NCBI GenBank assembly: GCA_003044455.1
Contig: POWY01000016.1
Location: 1 to 32,783 of the forward strand
Direction of reading: 5' to 3'
DNA length: 32,783 nucleotides
Source: Neisseria bergeri
Lineage (GTDB): Bacteria > Pseudomonadota > Gammaproteobacteria > Burkholderiales > Neisseriaceae
Shown here: positions 1 through 7,361 of the stretch, one piece after another
Numbering within the stretch: the first letter of the stretch is position 1
How the letters are laid out: every line of letters begins with the position of its first letter
Translations under genes and position numbers: made by a program
The notes under the pieces: model-generated
What the model was told of the DNA's origin: nothing
What the model saw: only the letters and a program-made list of their open reading frames with translations
The model's database searches: none

Positions 1-150
1 CAAAACGGTGCGTTCAAGTCTGTGGACGAGTTGACGAAGGTGAAGGGCATCGGCCCGGCGGTGCTGGCGAAGCTGAAGGACCAGGCTTCGGTCGGCGCGC
101 CCGCACCCAAAGCCCCCGCCAAACCGGCAACGCCCGCGGCTAAAAAATAG
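1..150 (+). CDS. comE: ComE/ComEA-type competence DNA-binding protein, 3' end only
   Basis: This is the last 49 codons of a gene that begins before the window; the frame is open from base 1 and stops at TAG 148-150. The visible peptide contains the second hairpin of a helix-hairpin-helix domain (TKVKGIGPAVLAKLKD), followed by an Ala/Pro/Lys-rich tail ending in AAKK. That arrangement is characteristic of the small neisserial periplasmic ComE protein. ComE binds incoming double-stranded DNA during transformation and helps pull it through the outer membrane. Neisseria genomes usually carry several nearly identical comE copies near rRNA operons, so this may be one of a set; that is background knowledge, since no rRNA is visible here. 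A hairpin terminator follows at 171-200. The N-terminus and signal peptide cannot be seen. Confidence 0.85.
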   Translation, partial: QNGAFKSVDELTKVKGIGPAVLAKLKDQASVGAPAPKAPAKPATPAAKK

Positions 151-170
151 GGGAACCTGTAAGGGAAGGG

Positions 171-200
171 GCATCGGCCGACACCGGTGCTTTTTTGTTT
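171..200 (+). terminator. Intrinsic terminator of comE
   Basis: A 7-bp stem (GCATCGG with CCGGTGC, one G-U pair) closes a 6-nt loop and is followed by TTTTTTGTTT, 20 bases after the comE stop. It lies at the edge where prophage-like sequence begins. Confidence 0.7.
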
Positions 201-674
201 GGAAGGGAAATGGCTAAAATATGTAGCATTATGTTCTGTATCGTTGTTTACCGCTTCCGCACCTTTGTCCGCCTTAAAGCAGGTAAACACCGCATCGGGA
301 TTGGCGGGTCGGTCAACCAAGCTGATTTCCGTCTTCAACTCATCGCGGGCGGTAACGCTGCCGCCGATGGAAAAGCCCTTGTAAACGCCTGTTTTGACCT
401 TCGTCACGGCAACGGGATCGACGATATGCGCCACGAAAAAGGTTCTGCCGTCATCTTCCACGTTGATTTCAATCGCCGTTCCCGCCGCGTTTGAGCCGTG
501 CATCTCGCGCACCGCGCCAAACTTCATATAATCGGGAATCGCCGCCTTCATAGCTGCCGCCGCGATAACTTCGCCGTCCGAATCGACCGCCTCGCTTGAG
601 GCATAACCCCAAACTTTGACCGTGCCGTCGTCCTGCGCCTCCATCTTGGCGATTTCTGCGTATAACCTCGTCAT
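200..674 (-). pseudogene. Prophage prohead-protease-like remnant, N-terminal part
   Basis: Reading leftward from ATG at 674 (MTRLYAEIAKMEAQ...), the frame is open all the way to the window edge, even through antisense comE. Only about the first 140 codons look like protein. That part has the features of a caudoviral prohead (capsid maturation) protease: an opening module (KVWGYAS, DSDGEVI), a candidate catalytic His in REMHG, a GVYKGFSIGG serine motif, and SLVDRPANPDA. After FKADKGAEAVNND the translation runs into low-quality sequence and into the comE terminator. The 3' part of the gene has therefore been lost and the open frame beyond about position 200 is accidental. Such proteases clip the scaffold during head assembly of Mu-like and HK97-like phages. 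Assignment rests on motif recognition; the exact right-hand breakpoint is uncertain. Confidence 0.6.
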
Positions 675-712
675 TGGTTTAATTCTGTCTGTATAAATGG
701 TATGCTGAATTT

Positions 713-787
713 AAAGCCCTTTTGTAAGGCTGGAAGTGTACTTGCCTTAACGGTATCCGCTCCAGAGCTACACTGCAAAAGGGCTTT
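713..787 (-). other. 12-bp inverted repeat between the two prophage gene fragments
   Basis: AAAGCCCTTTTG at 713-724 and its exact reverse complement at 776-787 flank a 51-nt interval. The right arm overlaps the stop codon of the 786-1105 fragment. In minus-strand RNA this would form a long stem-loop between the head-morphogenesis and protease genes. No long U-tract follows, so it is not a clear terminator; function unknown. Confidence 0.55.
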
Positions 788-1105
788 ACTCATCCTTCAA
801 GATGAAATGGTCGTAATGTTTATGGCCGTCTGGAAACTCCCTTACAATCAAGCCGACATTTAAAGACTCATTCCCAACCTTGGCAACGGAACGATACTTA
901 TGTGCTGCAATAATATCAGGACGACCTTTCCTATCCGAATAAGAACCCTCATATTTTGCGTAGCGCAATAAGTCATCAAGTTTTGTTATGATGGATAATT
1001 CTGCCTGATTTGCCTTTGACGCAGAGTGCCAGCCTATCAGATTGCCCATACCGTCCGCCATCGCCGTTTCCGTTCGGGCGATGGTTTTCGCGCGGGCATT
1101 TATGT
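786..1105 (-). pseudogene. Prophage head-morphogenesis (Mu gpF/SPP1 gp7-like) C-terminal remnant with LPD3/PBECR-like tail
   Basis: An open frame on the minus strand ends at 786. Its first ATG gives 91 residues (MADGMGNLIGWHS...), but the frame stays open upstream and reads INARAKTIARTETAMADG. The RAxxIARTE motif is the hallmark near the C-terminus of Mu gpF/SPP1 gp7 minor head proteins. The rest (about residues 10-91, with DRKGRPDIIAAHKYRS and KHYDHFILKD) resembles LPD3/PBECR-type domains often fused to phage head proteins. The beginning of the gene is absent: homology stops near 1105, just before the prmB promoter. With the adjacent protease remnant it forms one scar of a Mu-like head module in the order expected for such phages. 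The family names are my recognition of motifs, not a database hit. Confidence 0.5.
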
Positions 1106-1164
1106 AGATGTATGGGTAGATTGAGTGGTTATTTGGCGATATGAAAAGGTTTGCTTGTTGTTTC

Positions 1165-1173
1165 TGTTATAAT
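1165..1173 (+). promoter_or_regulatory. Extended -10 promoter of prmB
   Basis: TGtTATAAT is a perfect extended -10 element. It puts the transcription start near 1180, with a leader of about 14 nt to ATG 1194. No good -35 is visible at 17 bp upstream. Confidence 0.5.
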
Positions 1174-1193
1174 TAAAAGCATCTATACGCAGA

Positions 1194-2105
1194 ATGGTTC
1201 ATATTATGTTTAATCAGGCAGCACAAGAATTGACGACTATCCGCGATATTTTACGTTTTGCAGTCAGCCGTTTTAATGAGGCAGGGCTCTTTTTTGGTCA
1301 TGGAACAGATAATGCGCATGATGAAGCGGCTTATTTGATTTTGCATACTTTGAATTTGCCTTTGGATATGCTTGCCCCATATCTTGATGCAAAACTCTTG
1401 GAAGCTGAAAAAGAGGAAGTGCTGGCGGTTATTGAGCGTCGTGCTGTCGAACACATTCCTGCTGCCTATTTGACACACCAGGCATGGCAGGGGGAGTTTG
1501 ATTTCTATGTGGATGAGCGCGTAATCATACCTCGTTCTTTTATTTATGAATTGTTGGGTGACGGACTTCGTCCTTGGATAGAATACGATGAGTTGGTGCA
1601 TAATGCTTTGGATCTTTGTACCGGAAGCGGTTGCCTTGCCATTCAGATGGCGCATCACTATCCCGATGCACACATTGATGCGGTTGATGTGAGTTTGGAT
1701 GCTTTGGAAGTGGCAGGGATTAATGTCGAAGATTATGGTTTGGAAGAACGCATCCAGCTTATTCATACGGATTTGTTTGAAGGATTGGAAAGTAGTTATG
1801 ATTTGATTGTTTCCAATCCTCCTTATGTTGATGCGGAATCGGTTGAGGCTTTGCCTGAAGAGTATTTACATGAACCGGAATTGGCATTGGGTAGTGGAGA
1901 GGACGGATTGGATGCAACCAGACAAATTCTTCTGAATGCAGCAAAGTTTCTGAATCCTAAAGGTGTATTGTTGGTAGAAATTGGGCATAACAGGGATGTA
2001 TTAGAAGCAGCGTATCCGGAATTGCCTTTTACTTGGTTGGAAACCAGTGGAGGAGATGGTTTTGTTTTCCTGTTGACGCGTGAACAGTTATTGGGTGAAG
2101 AGTGA
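1194..2105 (+). CDS. prmB: Ribosomal protein uL3 N5-glutamine methyltransferase PrmB
   Basis: A 303-residue SAM-dependent methyltransferase of the PrmB/YfcB family, which methylates a glutamine side chain of ribosomal protein uL3 in the cytoplasm. The N-terminal helical substrate-binding part is followed by the Rossmann domain. SAM-binding motif I is DLCTGSGCLA (about residues 140-149), and the catalytic/substrate motif NPPY is at residues 208-211. The typical FYVDERVIIPRS precedes the domain. ATG 1194 is preferred because the N-terminus then aligns residue for residue with E. coli PrmB (MDKIFVDEAVNEL against MVHIMFNQAAQEL). ATG 1206 is an alternative; neither has a clear Shine-Dalgarno. The gene is more AT-rich than most neighbours. 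It ends at a DUS-pair terminator. The neighbouring prophage scar ends immediately before its promoter, so the gene itself is intact. Confidence 0.92.
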   Translation: MVHIMFNQAAQELTTIRDILRFAVSRFNEAGLFFGHGTDNAHDEAAYLILHTLNLPLDMLAPYLDAKLLEAEKEEVLAVIERRAVEHIPAAYLTHQAWQGEFDFYVDERVIIPRSFIYELLGDGLRPWIEYDELVHNALDLCTGSGCLAIQMAHHYPDAHIDAVDVSLDALEVAGINVEDYGLEERIQLIHTDLFEGLESSYDLIVSNPPYVDAESVEALPEEYLHEPELALGSGEDGLDATRQILLNAAKFLNPKGVLLVEIGHNRDVLEAAYPELPFTWLETSGGDGFVFLLTREQLLGEE

Positions 2106-2117
2106 GTTGAAGGGGAA

Positions 2118-2157
2118 ATGCCGTCTGAAGACGATTTGTTTTCAGACGGCATTTTTT
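2118..2157 (+). terminator. DUS-pair terminator of prmB
   Basis: ATGCCGTCTGAA at 2118-2129 is followed by its inverted copy TTCAGACGGCAT, then a T-run. It is an uptake-sequence hairpin doubling as intrinsic terminator, a common neisserial arrangement. Confidence 0.85.
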
Positions 2158-2257
2158 ACTATGCGTTGTCTTGGGTTTGACGGTTGGCTGATAAATCCTT
2201 TACCATATTGTTTACAAGTTAATTGCTTTACTTTTTGATTTTTATATTGCTATTGTA

Positions 2258-2995
2258 ATGAAAACGTTATATCGGATTGTATTTTCAATTGTACTTTTGA
2301 GTTTTTCGGCTACGTTGTCGGCGCAGACTTATTCAGTTTATTTTAATCAGCATGGAAAACTGACGGCAACGATGTCATCTGCGGCTTATATCAGGCAATA
2401 TAGTGTGGTGTCTGGTATCGCTCATGCTCAGGATTTTTATTATCCGTCGATGAAGAAATATTCCGAACCTTATATCGTTGCTTCAACGCAAATCAAATCT
2501 TTTGTGCCCACCCTGCAAAACGGTATGTTGATTTTGTGGCATTTTAACGGTCAGAAAAAAATGGCGGGGGGCTTCAGCAAGGGTAAGCCGGACGGGGAGT
2601 GGGTCAACTGGTATCCGAACGGTAAAAAATCTGCGGTTATGCCTTATAAAAATGGTTTGAGTGAAGGCACGGGATACCGCTATTACCGTAACGGCGGCAA
2701 GGAAAGCGAAATCCAGTTTAAGCAAAATAAGGCAAACGGCGTATGGAAACAATGGTATGCCGACGGAAGTATCAAGACGGAAATGGTTATGGTTAATGAT
2801 GAGCCAGTCAAGATTCTGACTTGGGATGAAAGCGGCCGATTACTCTCGGAACTGTCTATCCGGCACCATCAACGCAACGGGGTGGTTTTGGAGTGGTATG
2901 AAGATGGTTCTAAAAAGAGCGAAGCTGTTTATCAGGATGATAAGTTGGTTAGGAAAACCCAGTGGGATAAGGATGGTTATTTAATCGAACCCTAA
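2258..2995 (+). CDS. Secreted MORN-repeat (YwqK-like) protein
   Basis: A 245-residue protein with a Sec signal peptide (basic MKTLYR, hydrophobic IVFSIVLLSFSATL, cleavage likely after LSAQ or LSA near residue 22), so exported to the periplasm or outer membrane. From about residue 90 to the end it consists of MORN_2/YwqK-type repeats with the G.W..WYPNGK pattern: GEWVNWYPNGKK, GTGYRYYRNGGK, GVWKQWYADGSIK, GVVLEWYEDGSKK. Such repeats form beta-hairpin arrays. In some contexts they are annotated as the antitoxin-like YwqK family, but no toxin gene lies next to it, so that label is not evidence of function here. Start ATG 2258 has no strong Shine-Dalgarno. It stands alone between two terminators (2118-2157, 3001-3034). 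Specific function unknown. Confidence 0.8.
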   Translation: MKTLYRIVFSIVLLSFSATLSAQTYSVYFNQHGKLTATMSSAAYIRQYSVVSGIAHAQDFYYPSMKKYSEPYIVASTQIKSFVPTLQNGMLILWHFNGQKKMAGGFSKGKPDGEWVNWYPNGKKSAVMPYKNGLSEGTGYRYYRNGGKESEIQFKQNKANGVWKQWYADGSIKTEMVMVNDEPVKILTWDESGRLLSELSIRHHQRNGVVLEWYEDGSKKSEAVYQDDKLVRKTQWDKDGYLIEP

Positions 2996-3000
2996 ATTTG

Positions 3001-3034
3001 ATGCCGTCTGAAATATATTCAGACGGCATTCTTA
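3001..3034 (+). terminator. DUS-pair terminator of the MORN gene
   Basis: ATGCCGTCTGAA 3001-3012 and TTCAGACGGCAT 3018-3029 form a 12-bp stem with a 5-nt loop, 5 bases after the stop codon. Confidence 0.85.
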
Positions 3035-3123
3035 TATGTGTAGATTGATGGCATTGTTTCTTGAAAATTTAGCAGTGGTATATAATTTTGGCTTTTAATG
3101 AATATCTGCAAGGAGAAAGCTTC

Positions 3124-3396
3124 GTGAATAATTCAGTCATCACCGTCATCGGCAAAGACCGTGTGGGCATTGTGTACGACGTTTCCAAAATTTTAGCGGA
3201 AAACCAGATTAATATTCTCAACATCAGCCAACAACTGATGGACGATTTTTTTACCATGATTATTTTGGTGGACACTTCAAAATGCACCAAATCGCGGCAG
3301 GAGGTTTTGGATTTGTTTGTGGAAGAGAGCAAAAAACTCGCGCTTGATATCCGTATGCAAAACGAAGAAATCTTCCAAGCGATGCACCGTATTTGA
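3124..3396 (+). CDS. ACT-domain protein (UPF0237 family)
   Basis: A 90-residue stand-alone ACT domain ([31 protein letters not shown]..., beta-alpha-beta-beta-alpha-beta pattern). ACT domains bind amino acids or other small molecules and usually act as regulatory subunits. An upstream in-frame ATG exists at 3088, but GTG 3124 is the better start: AAGGAG lies 9-14 bases before it and the family begins with [16 protein letters not shown] at 3081-3086 is a likely -10. The PFL/DUF711 gene follows after only 14 bases, and this pairing is widely conserved in bacteria, suggesting the ACT protein senses a ligand for the larger partner. The ligand is unknown. Confidence 0.88.
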   Translation: MNNSVITVIGKDRVGIVYDVSKILAENQINILNISQQLMDDFFTMIILVDTSKCTKSRQEVLDLFVEESKKLALDIRMQNEEIFQAMHRI

Positions 3397-3410
3397 GTCG
3401 GAGGAATGTG

Positions 3411-4766
3411 ATGAGTATCCAATCCGGCGAAATTTTAGAAACCGTCAAAATGGTTGCCGACCAGAATTTCGATGTCCGCACCATTACCATCGGCATTGAT
3501 TTGCACGACTGCATCAGCAGCGACATTAATGTGTTGAATCAAAATATTTACAATAAAATCACCACGGTCGGCAAAGACTTGGTGGCAACGGCAAAATATC
3601 TGTCTGCCAAATACGGCGTGCCGATTGTGAATCAGCGCATTTCCGTTACGCCGATTGCCCAAATCGCGGCGGCAACCAAAGCCGATTCTTACGTCAGCGT
3701 GGCGCAAACTTTGGACAAGGCAGCCAAAGCCATCGGCGTGTCTTTTATCGGCGGTTTTTCCGCGCTGGTGCAAAAAGGTATGTCGCCTTCAGACGAAGCG
3801 CTGATCCGTTCCATTCCCGAAGCAATGAAGACCACCGATATCGTGTGCAGCTCCATCAATATCGGCAGCACGCGTGCCGGTATCAATATGGATGCGGTCA
3901 AGCTGGCAGGCGAAACCATCAAACGCACGGCCGAAATCACGCCCGAAGGTTTCGGCTGCGCGAAAATCGTCGTGTTCTGTAATGCAGTGGAAGACAATCC
4001 GTTTATGGCGGGTGCGTTTCACGGTTCGGGCGAAGCGGATGCCGTTATCAATGTCGGCGTATCCGGCCCGGGTGTTGTAAAAGCCGCGTTGGAAAATTCA
4101 GATGCAACGACATTGACTGAAGTTGCGGAAGTTGTGAAGAAAACCGCTTTCAAAATTACCCGTGTGGGCGAACTTATCGGCCGCGAAGCCTCAAAAATGC
4201 TGAATATCCCGTTTGGTATTCTCGATTTATCGTTGGCACCAACCCCTGCCGTTGGCGACTCGGTGGCGCGCATTCTTGAAGAAATGGGTTTGAGCGTCTG
4301 CGGTACGCACGGCACGACGGCTGCCTTGGCATTGCTGAACGATGCCGTGAAAAAAGGCGGCATGATGGCTTCCAGCGCGGTCGGCGGTTTGAGCGGCGCG
4401 TTTATTCCTGTTTCGGAAGACGAAGGCATGATTGCCGCCGCTGAGGCAGGCGTGCTGACGCTGGACAAACTCGAAGCGATGACCGCCGTTTGTTCGGTCG
4501 GCTTGGATATGATTGCCGTTCCCGGCGACACGCCCGCGCACACCATTTCCGGCATCATCGCCGACGAAGCCGCCATCGGCATGATCAACAGCAAAACCAC
4601 TGCCGTGCGCATTATTCCGGTAACCGGCAAAACTGTCGGCGACAGCGTCGAGTTCGGCGGACTGTTGGGCTACGCGCCCGTAATGCCGGTTAAAGAAGGT
4701 TCGTGCGAAGTATTCGTCAACCGGGGCGGCAGGATTCCCGCACCGGTTCAATCGATGAAAAACTGA
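3411..4766 (+). CDS. PFL family protein (DUF711/UPF0210)
   Basis: A 451-residue cytoplasmic protein of the DUF711 family, structurally related to the pyruvate-formate-lyase/glycyl-radical barrel but without an established reaction. The start is ATG 3411 ([12 protein letters not shown]), preceded by GGAGGA. An ATG 18 bases earlier (3393) is in frame but overlaps the ACT gene end. Recognisable family blocks are [45 protein letters not shown] and [22 protein letters not shown]. Gly-rich loops and [16 protein letters not shown] near the end are highly conserved. It is translated from one operon with the ACT gene and ends at a DUS terminator. No catalytic glycyl-radical loop can be claimed. Function remains undetermined despite strong conservation. 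Confidence 0.9.
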   Translation: MSIQSGEILETVKMVADQNFDVRTITIGIDLHDCISSDINVLNQNIYNKITTVGKDLVATAKYLSAKYGVPIVNQRISVTPIAQIAAATKADSYVSVAQTLDKAAKAIGVSFIGGFSALVQKGMSPSDEALIRSIPEAMKTTDIVCSSINIGSTRAGINMDAVKLAGETIKRTAEITPEGFGCAKIVVFCNAVEDNPFMAGAFHGSGEADAVINVGVSGPGVVKAALENSDATTLTEVAEVVKKTAFKITRVGELIGREASKMLNIPFGILDLSLAPTPAVGDSVARILEEMGLSVCGTHGTTAALALLNDAVKKGGMMASSAVGGLSGAFIPVSEDEGMIAAAEAGVLTLDKLEAMTAVCSVGLDMIAVPGDTPAHTISGIIADEAAIGMINSKTTAVRIIPVTGKTVGDSVEFGGLLGYAPVMPVKEGSCEVFVNRGGRIPAPVQSMKN

Positions 4767-4785
4767 TTGCGGTTTTGATGGGAAA

Positions 4786-4819
4786 ATGCCGTCTGAAAGG
4801 CTTCAGACGGCATTTTTGT
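4786..4819 (+). terminator. DUS-pair terminator of the ACT-PFL operon
   Basis: ATGCCGTCTGAA 4786-4797 and TTCAGACGGCAT 4802-4813 with a 4-nt loop, followed by TTTTG. Confidence 0.85.
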
Positions 4820-4899
4820 TTATGGGCATTGGGTAAAATGTCTTTAGAAAAGAATATTGCAAATTTAAAAAATCCCTGTGTCCTTATTTCTGCTTTCTT

Positions 4900-5080
4900 A
4901 CGTCATTCTTTTAAAGGTGGGAATCTGGAAACCAAAAAACAACAGGAATTTATCCGAAACAACAAAACCTATCCGCCGTCATCCCCACGAAAGCGGGAAT
5001 CTAGAAATGAAAAACTACGAGAATTTATCAGAAATGACGGAAACTCAAAAAACCGGATTCCCGCCTGCGCGGGAATGACG
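4900..5080. repeat. Neisserial intergenic mosaic element with dRS3 repeats
   Basis: The gap between the PFL gene and alr (4767-5245) has no gene. It holds dRS3-type 20-mers: one at 4981-5000 (ATCCCC...GGGAAT, one mismatch) and a perfect one at 5057-5076 (ATTCCCGCCTGCGCGGGAAT), with a degenerate one near 4904-4923. Short spacer repeats lie between. The small open frames across it (4703-5089, 4878-5078) are repeat-derived and not genes. Confidence 0.8.
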
Positions 5081-5201
5081 AAATCTTAGGTTTCTGATTT
5101 TGATTTTCCGTTTTTGCGGGAAGGATGGGGTTTCAGATTGTGGGCATTATCAGTATTTTCTATTTGGCAATGTCTTTTACTGATTTTGTCAAAACGCATT
5201 T

Positions 5202-5235
5202 ATGCCGTCTGAAAGGCTTCAGACGGCATTTTTGT
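5202..5235. terminator. DUS-pair terminator downstream of alr
   Basis: ATGCCGTCTGAA 5202-5213 and TTCAGACGGCAT 5218-5229 lie just after the alr stop. The better T-run is on the plus strand, so the hairpin probably serves both directions. Confidence 0.75.
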
Positions 5236-5245
5236 TTGGACTTGA

Positions 5246-6304
5246 TTACTCGATATAAGTGAATTTTGCACGTTTGATATTGCACATCAATTCGTAAGGG
5301 ATGGTTCCGGCCGCTTCGGCAACGGTATTGATGTTGACCGTATCGCCCCACAGTTCGACCTCGTGTCCCAAACCTTCTTGCGAAGCGTCCAGCTCGATGG
5401 TCATCATATCCATAGAGACCCTGCCGATGACCCGGGTCAATTTGCCGTCGACGGCGACGGGGGAATTGCTTGGGGCGCGGCGCGGATAACCGTCCGCATA
5501 ACCGCAGGCAATCAGGCCGACGCGCGTAGATTTACTGGTATAAAATGTTGCGCCATAACCGATAGGGGAGTGAGGCTGTAAAACGCGTTCGCCGAAAATA
5601 CGGGTGGAAAGCCTCATCACGGGTTTCAGCCTGTCATCGCTGCCTCCGAACGGGGAAATGCCGTATAACGCCAAGCCCGCGCGCCCCCAATCCCTGCGTG
5701 CTTCGGGGATATTCAAAATAGCCGCCGAATTGGCAAGGCTTTCTTCGCCTTCCAGCCCTTTCGTACCCAAATCGAATGCTTCCATCTGTATTTCCGTCAT
5801 GCCGCTTTCGGGTTCGTCCGCACAGGAGAAATGCGAGAACTTGACAATACTGTCCACATATTCCGACTGTTTCAATGCTGCATATGCCGAAGCGTAATCA
5901 TGAGGGAAAAATCCGGTACGGTGCATTCCCGAATCCATTTTCAACCAGACCTTGACAGGTTTTTTCCAATGACGGGAAAGCAAAGCCTCAAGCTGCCATT
6001 GGTTTCCGACTGCCGGCCAGAGCGAGTATTGTTCGACCGCTTCGTACTCTGATGCTTCAAATACGCCTTCCAAAAGGACAATCGGATGGGTAATGCCGCT
6101 CTCCCGCAGCCTGATTCCCTCATCGATTGTGGCCACGGCGAAACCATCTGCCAAGTCTGCCAGCGCGAAAGCACATCTGACCGCACCGTGTCCGTATGCG
6201 TCGGCTTTCACTACCGCCAACAGTTTGCCTCCGTGCATTTCCTTTAAAATCTGATAATTGTGCCTAAGGTTGCCCAACCTGATCTGCACGTTCAAAGGCC
6301 GCAT
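5246..6304 (-). CDS. alr: Alanine racemase
   Basis: A 352-residue PLP enzyme interconverting L- and D-alanine in the cytoplasm, supplying D-Ala for peptidoglycan. The PLP lysine is K33 in AVVKADAYGHG, and the catalytic tyrosine is Y250 in PIGYGATFY. The TIM-barrel domain is followed by the C-terminal beta domain (GRVSMDMMTIEL, NINTVAEAAGTIPYELMC). ATG 6304 (MRPLNVQIRL) is chosen because TAAGGAA lies 9 bases upstream and the alternative ATG at 6379 would add 25 residues not expected in the family. It is divergent from the Lrp gene across 221 bases, so Lrp control of D-alanine supply is a reasonable guess, not shown. Confidence 0.96.
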   Translation of the reverse strand: MRPLNVQIRLGNLRHNYQILKEMHGGKLLAVVKADAYGHGAVRCAFALADLADGFAVATIDEGIRLRESGITHPIVLLEGVFEASEYEAVEQYSLWPAVGNQWQLEALLSRHWKKPVKVWLKMDSGMHRTGFFPHDYASAYAALKQSEYVDSIVKFSHFSCADEPESGMTEIQMEAFDLGTKGLEGEESLANSAAILNIPEARRDWGRAGLALYGISPFGGSDDRLKPVMRLSTRIFGERVLQPHSPIGYGATFYTSKSTRVGLIACGYADGYPRRAPSNSPVAVDGKLTRVIGRVSMDMMTIELDASQEGLGHEVELWGDTVNINTVAEAAGTIPYELMCNIKRAKFTYIE

Positions 6305-6525
6305 AAATTCATTCCTTACCAAACAAGTGTTTATTAGCAAAATTAAGAAATCAATTGGGGAATTATAATCCAACGGCAAGGCTTTTAAAATATTAAAGAA
6401 CCTTGTGTTTTCAAGCCGGGGCAGCAGTTTTCAGGTAGGAAGGCGGTTTGCTTTTCCTGATATAATCGCTTTCCCAAATTTATACTCTATTTGTTAAAAT
6501 CAATAATAAATACAAAGCAATCCAA
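6305..6525. promoter_or_regulatory. Divergent alr/lrp intergenic region
   Basis: A 221-bp AT-rich spacer between divergent alr and lrp must contain both promoters. A TATAAT-like element (GATATAATCG, near 6458-6467) faces lrp. No uptake sequence or terminator is present. An Lrp-type autoregulatory site is plausible but cannot be pinned by eye. Confidence 0.4.
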
Positions 6526-6990
6526 ATGAAAGAACTAGATAAAATCGATTTCCGCATCCTTAAGATCCTTCAACAGAATGCCCGCATCCCGATGACGGAG
6601 CTTGCCGAGAAGGTAGGGTTGTCCACCACGCCCGTTACAGAGAGGGTGCGCCGTTTGGAGCGGGAACATTATATTTCCGGTTATCACGCCCATCTCAATC
6701 CTCACCTGCTGGGCAAACCTTTATTGGTTTTTGTCGAATTGAAATTACAATCCAAGTCGGGCAATATCTTTGAAGACTTTAAAAAGGAAGTGCTGAAAAT
6801 TCCGCAAATTATGGAATGCCACTTGGTATCGGGCGAATACGACTATCTGATTAAAGTACGTTTGCCCGATATGTCTGCCTATCGGGATATGCTCGGCAAT
6901 ATCCTATTGCAACTGCCTGCCGCTTCGGAGAGTAGGAGTTATGTTGTGATGGAGGAAGTCAAAGAAAATCCGGTTTTGGATTTGGATTGA
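6526..6990 (+). CDS. lrp: Lrp/AsnC-family transcriptional regulator
   Basis: A 154-residue feast/famine regulator. The winged helix-turn-helix occupies about residues 4-60 (KIDFRILKILQQNARIPMTELAEKVGLSTTPVTERVRRLE). The RAM/AsnC effector-binding ligand domain covers about 65-150 (PLLVFVELKL..., MECHLVSGEYDYLIKVRL, SYVVMEEVKE). The family forms dimers and octamers that bind DNA and amino acids such as leucine or methionine; meningococcal Lrp/AsnC proteins have been linked to nutrient-poor growth. The length fits the family. ATG 6526 begins MKELDKIDF with no strong Shine-Dalgarno. Convergent with it lie two small RNAs (7069-7361) that also act on metabolism, which makes the locus a regulatory cluster. 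Its true targets cannot be read from the sequence. Confidence 0.92.
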   Translation: MKELDKIDFRILKILQQNARIPMTELAEKVGLSTTPVTERVRRLEREHYISGYHAHLNPHLLGKPLLVFVELKLQSKSGNIFEDFKKEVLKIPQIMECHLVSGEYDYLIKVRLPDMSAYRDMLGNILLQLPAASESRSYVVMEEVKENPVLDLD

Positions 6991-7001
6991 ATATTTCAGA
7001 C

Positions 7002-7023
7002 CGGGTATGCGGTTTGATACCCG
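7002..7023 (+). terminator. Weak hairpin after lrp
   Basis: CGGGTAT (7002-7008) and ATACCCG (7017-7023) form a 7-bp stem 12 bases after the lrp stop, but no T-run follows. It may need Rho or be only a structural stem. Confidence 0.35.
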
Positions 7024-7068
7024 AATGAAACATAACAACATCACGCACAGAGGCTTGTTGCTTCAGAT

Positions 7069-7160
7069 AAAAAAATGCACACATTCAATAGAATGTGTGC
7101 CAAGTCTACAAAGGAGAAATAGAGGAGAAACTATTAACTGACTACTCGAACCAGCTAACG
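7069..7160 (-). ncRNA. Sibling small RNA, copy A (NmsR/RcoF/NgncR_162-163 type)
   Basis: A predicted RNA of about 92 nt on the minus strand. Promoter: TTGCTT (7195-7190) and CATAAT (7172-7167), spaced 17 bp, giving a start near 7160. The 5' end can fold as UUAGCUG...CAGUUAA (7 bp with a G-U). A single-stranded stretch follows with CUCC motifs (TTTCTCCTCTATTTCTCC), complementary to Shine-Dalgarno sequences. It ends in a 10-bp terminator stem (7077-7086 with 7091-7100) and seven U's. Its core is nearly identical to copy B 200 bp away. The position between lrp and dsbB matches the described neisserial sibling sRNAs, which repress TCA-cycle and amino-acid uptake genes with Hfq. Ends are predicted, not mapped. 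Confidence 0.85.
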
Positions 7161-7166
7161 GAATGA

Positions 7167-7195
7167 ATTATGCAGCTTTTCCGGTCAAAAAGCAA
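7167..7195 (-). promoter_or_regulatory. Promoter of sRNA copy A
   Basis: -35 TTGCTT and -10 CATAAT on the minus strand, 17-bp spacing, 7 bases before the predicted RNA start. Confidence 0.6.
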
Positions 7196-7272
7196 GCGGT
7201 TTTCTTGTTAAATTTCTTAAAGGATAGAATTTTAAACGATAAAAGTAATTAAATTTCAAAGAGGGCGGAGAT

Positions 7273-7361
7273 AAAAAAATGCACACATCCGATTGAATGT
7301 GTGCCAAGTCTACAAAGGAGAAATAGAGGAGAAAAATCAAGCTGCATCAAGCAACTCAACG
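7273..7361 (-). ncRNA. Sibling small RNA, copy B (NmsR/RcoF/NgncR_162-163 type)
   Basis: A predicted RNA of about 89 nt on the minus strand, paralogous to copy A. Near-consensus promoter: TTGACA (7396-7391), 17 bp, GATAAT (7373-7368). A 5' hairpin (GUUGC-UUGAU-GCAGC) precedes the same pyrimidine tract with CTCCTC and CTCCTTT. The terminator stem (7281-7290 with 7295-7304, with G-U) is followed by seven U's. From the pyrimidine tract to the terminator the two copies differ at only a few bases, all in the hairpin tip and just before the tract, while their 5' hairpins differ in sequence but not in shape. This is the signature of a duplicated, structurally constrained sRNA acting by pairing with ribosome-binding sites. 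The -10 sits inside a perfect palindrome not found in copy A. Confidence 0.85.

Noticed and set aside
195-494. 99-codon plus-strand open frame after comE
   Set aside because: It is antisense to the prophage protease remnant, whose minus-strand translation carries recognisable motifs.
4703-5089. 128-codon frame after the PFL gene
   Set aside because: It begins within the PFL gene, crosses a terminator and is made of dRS3 repeat sequence.
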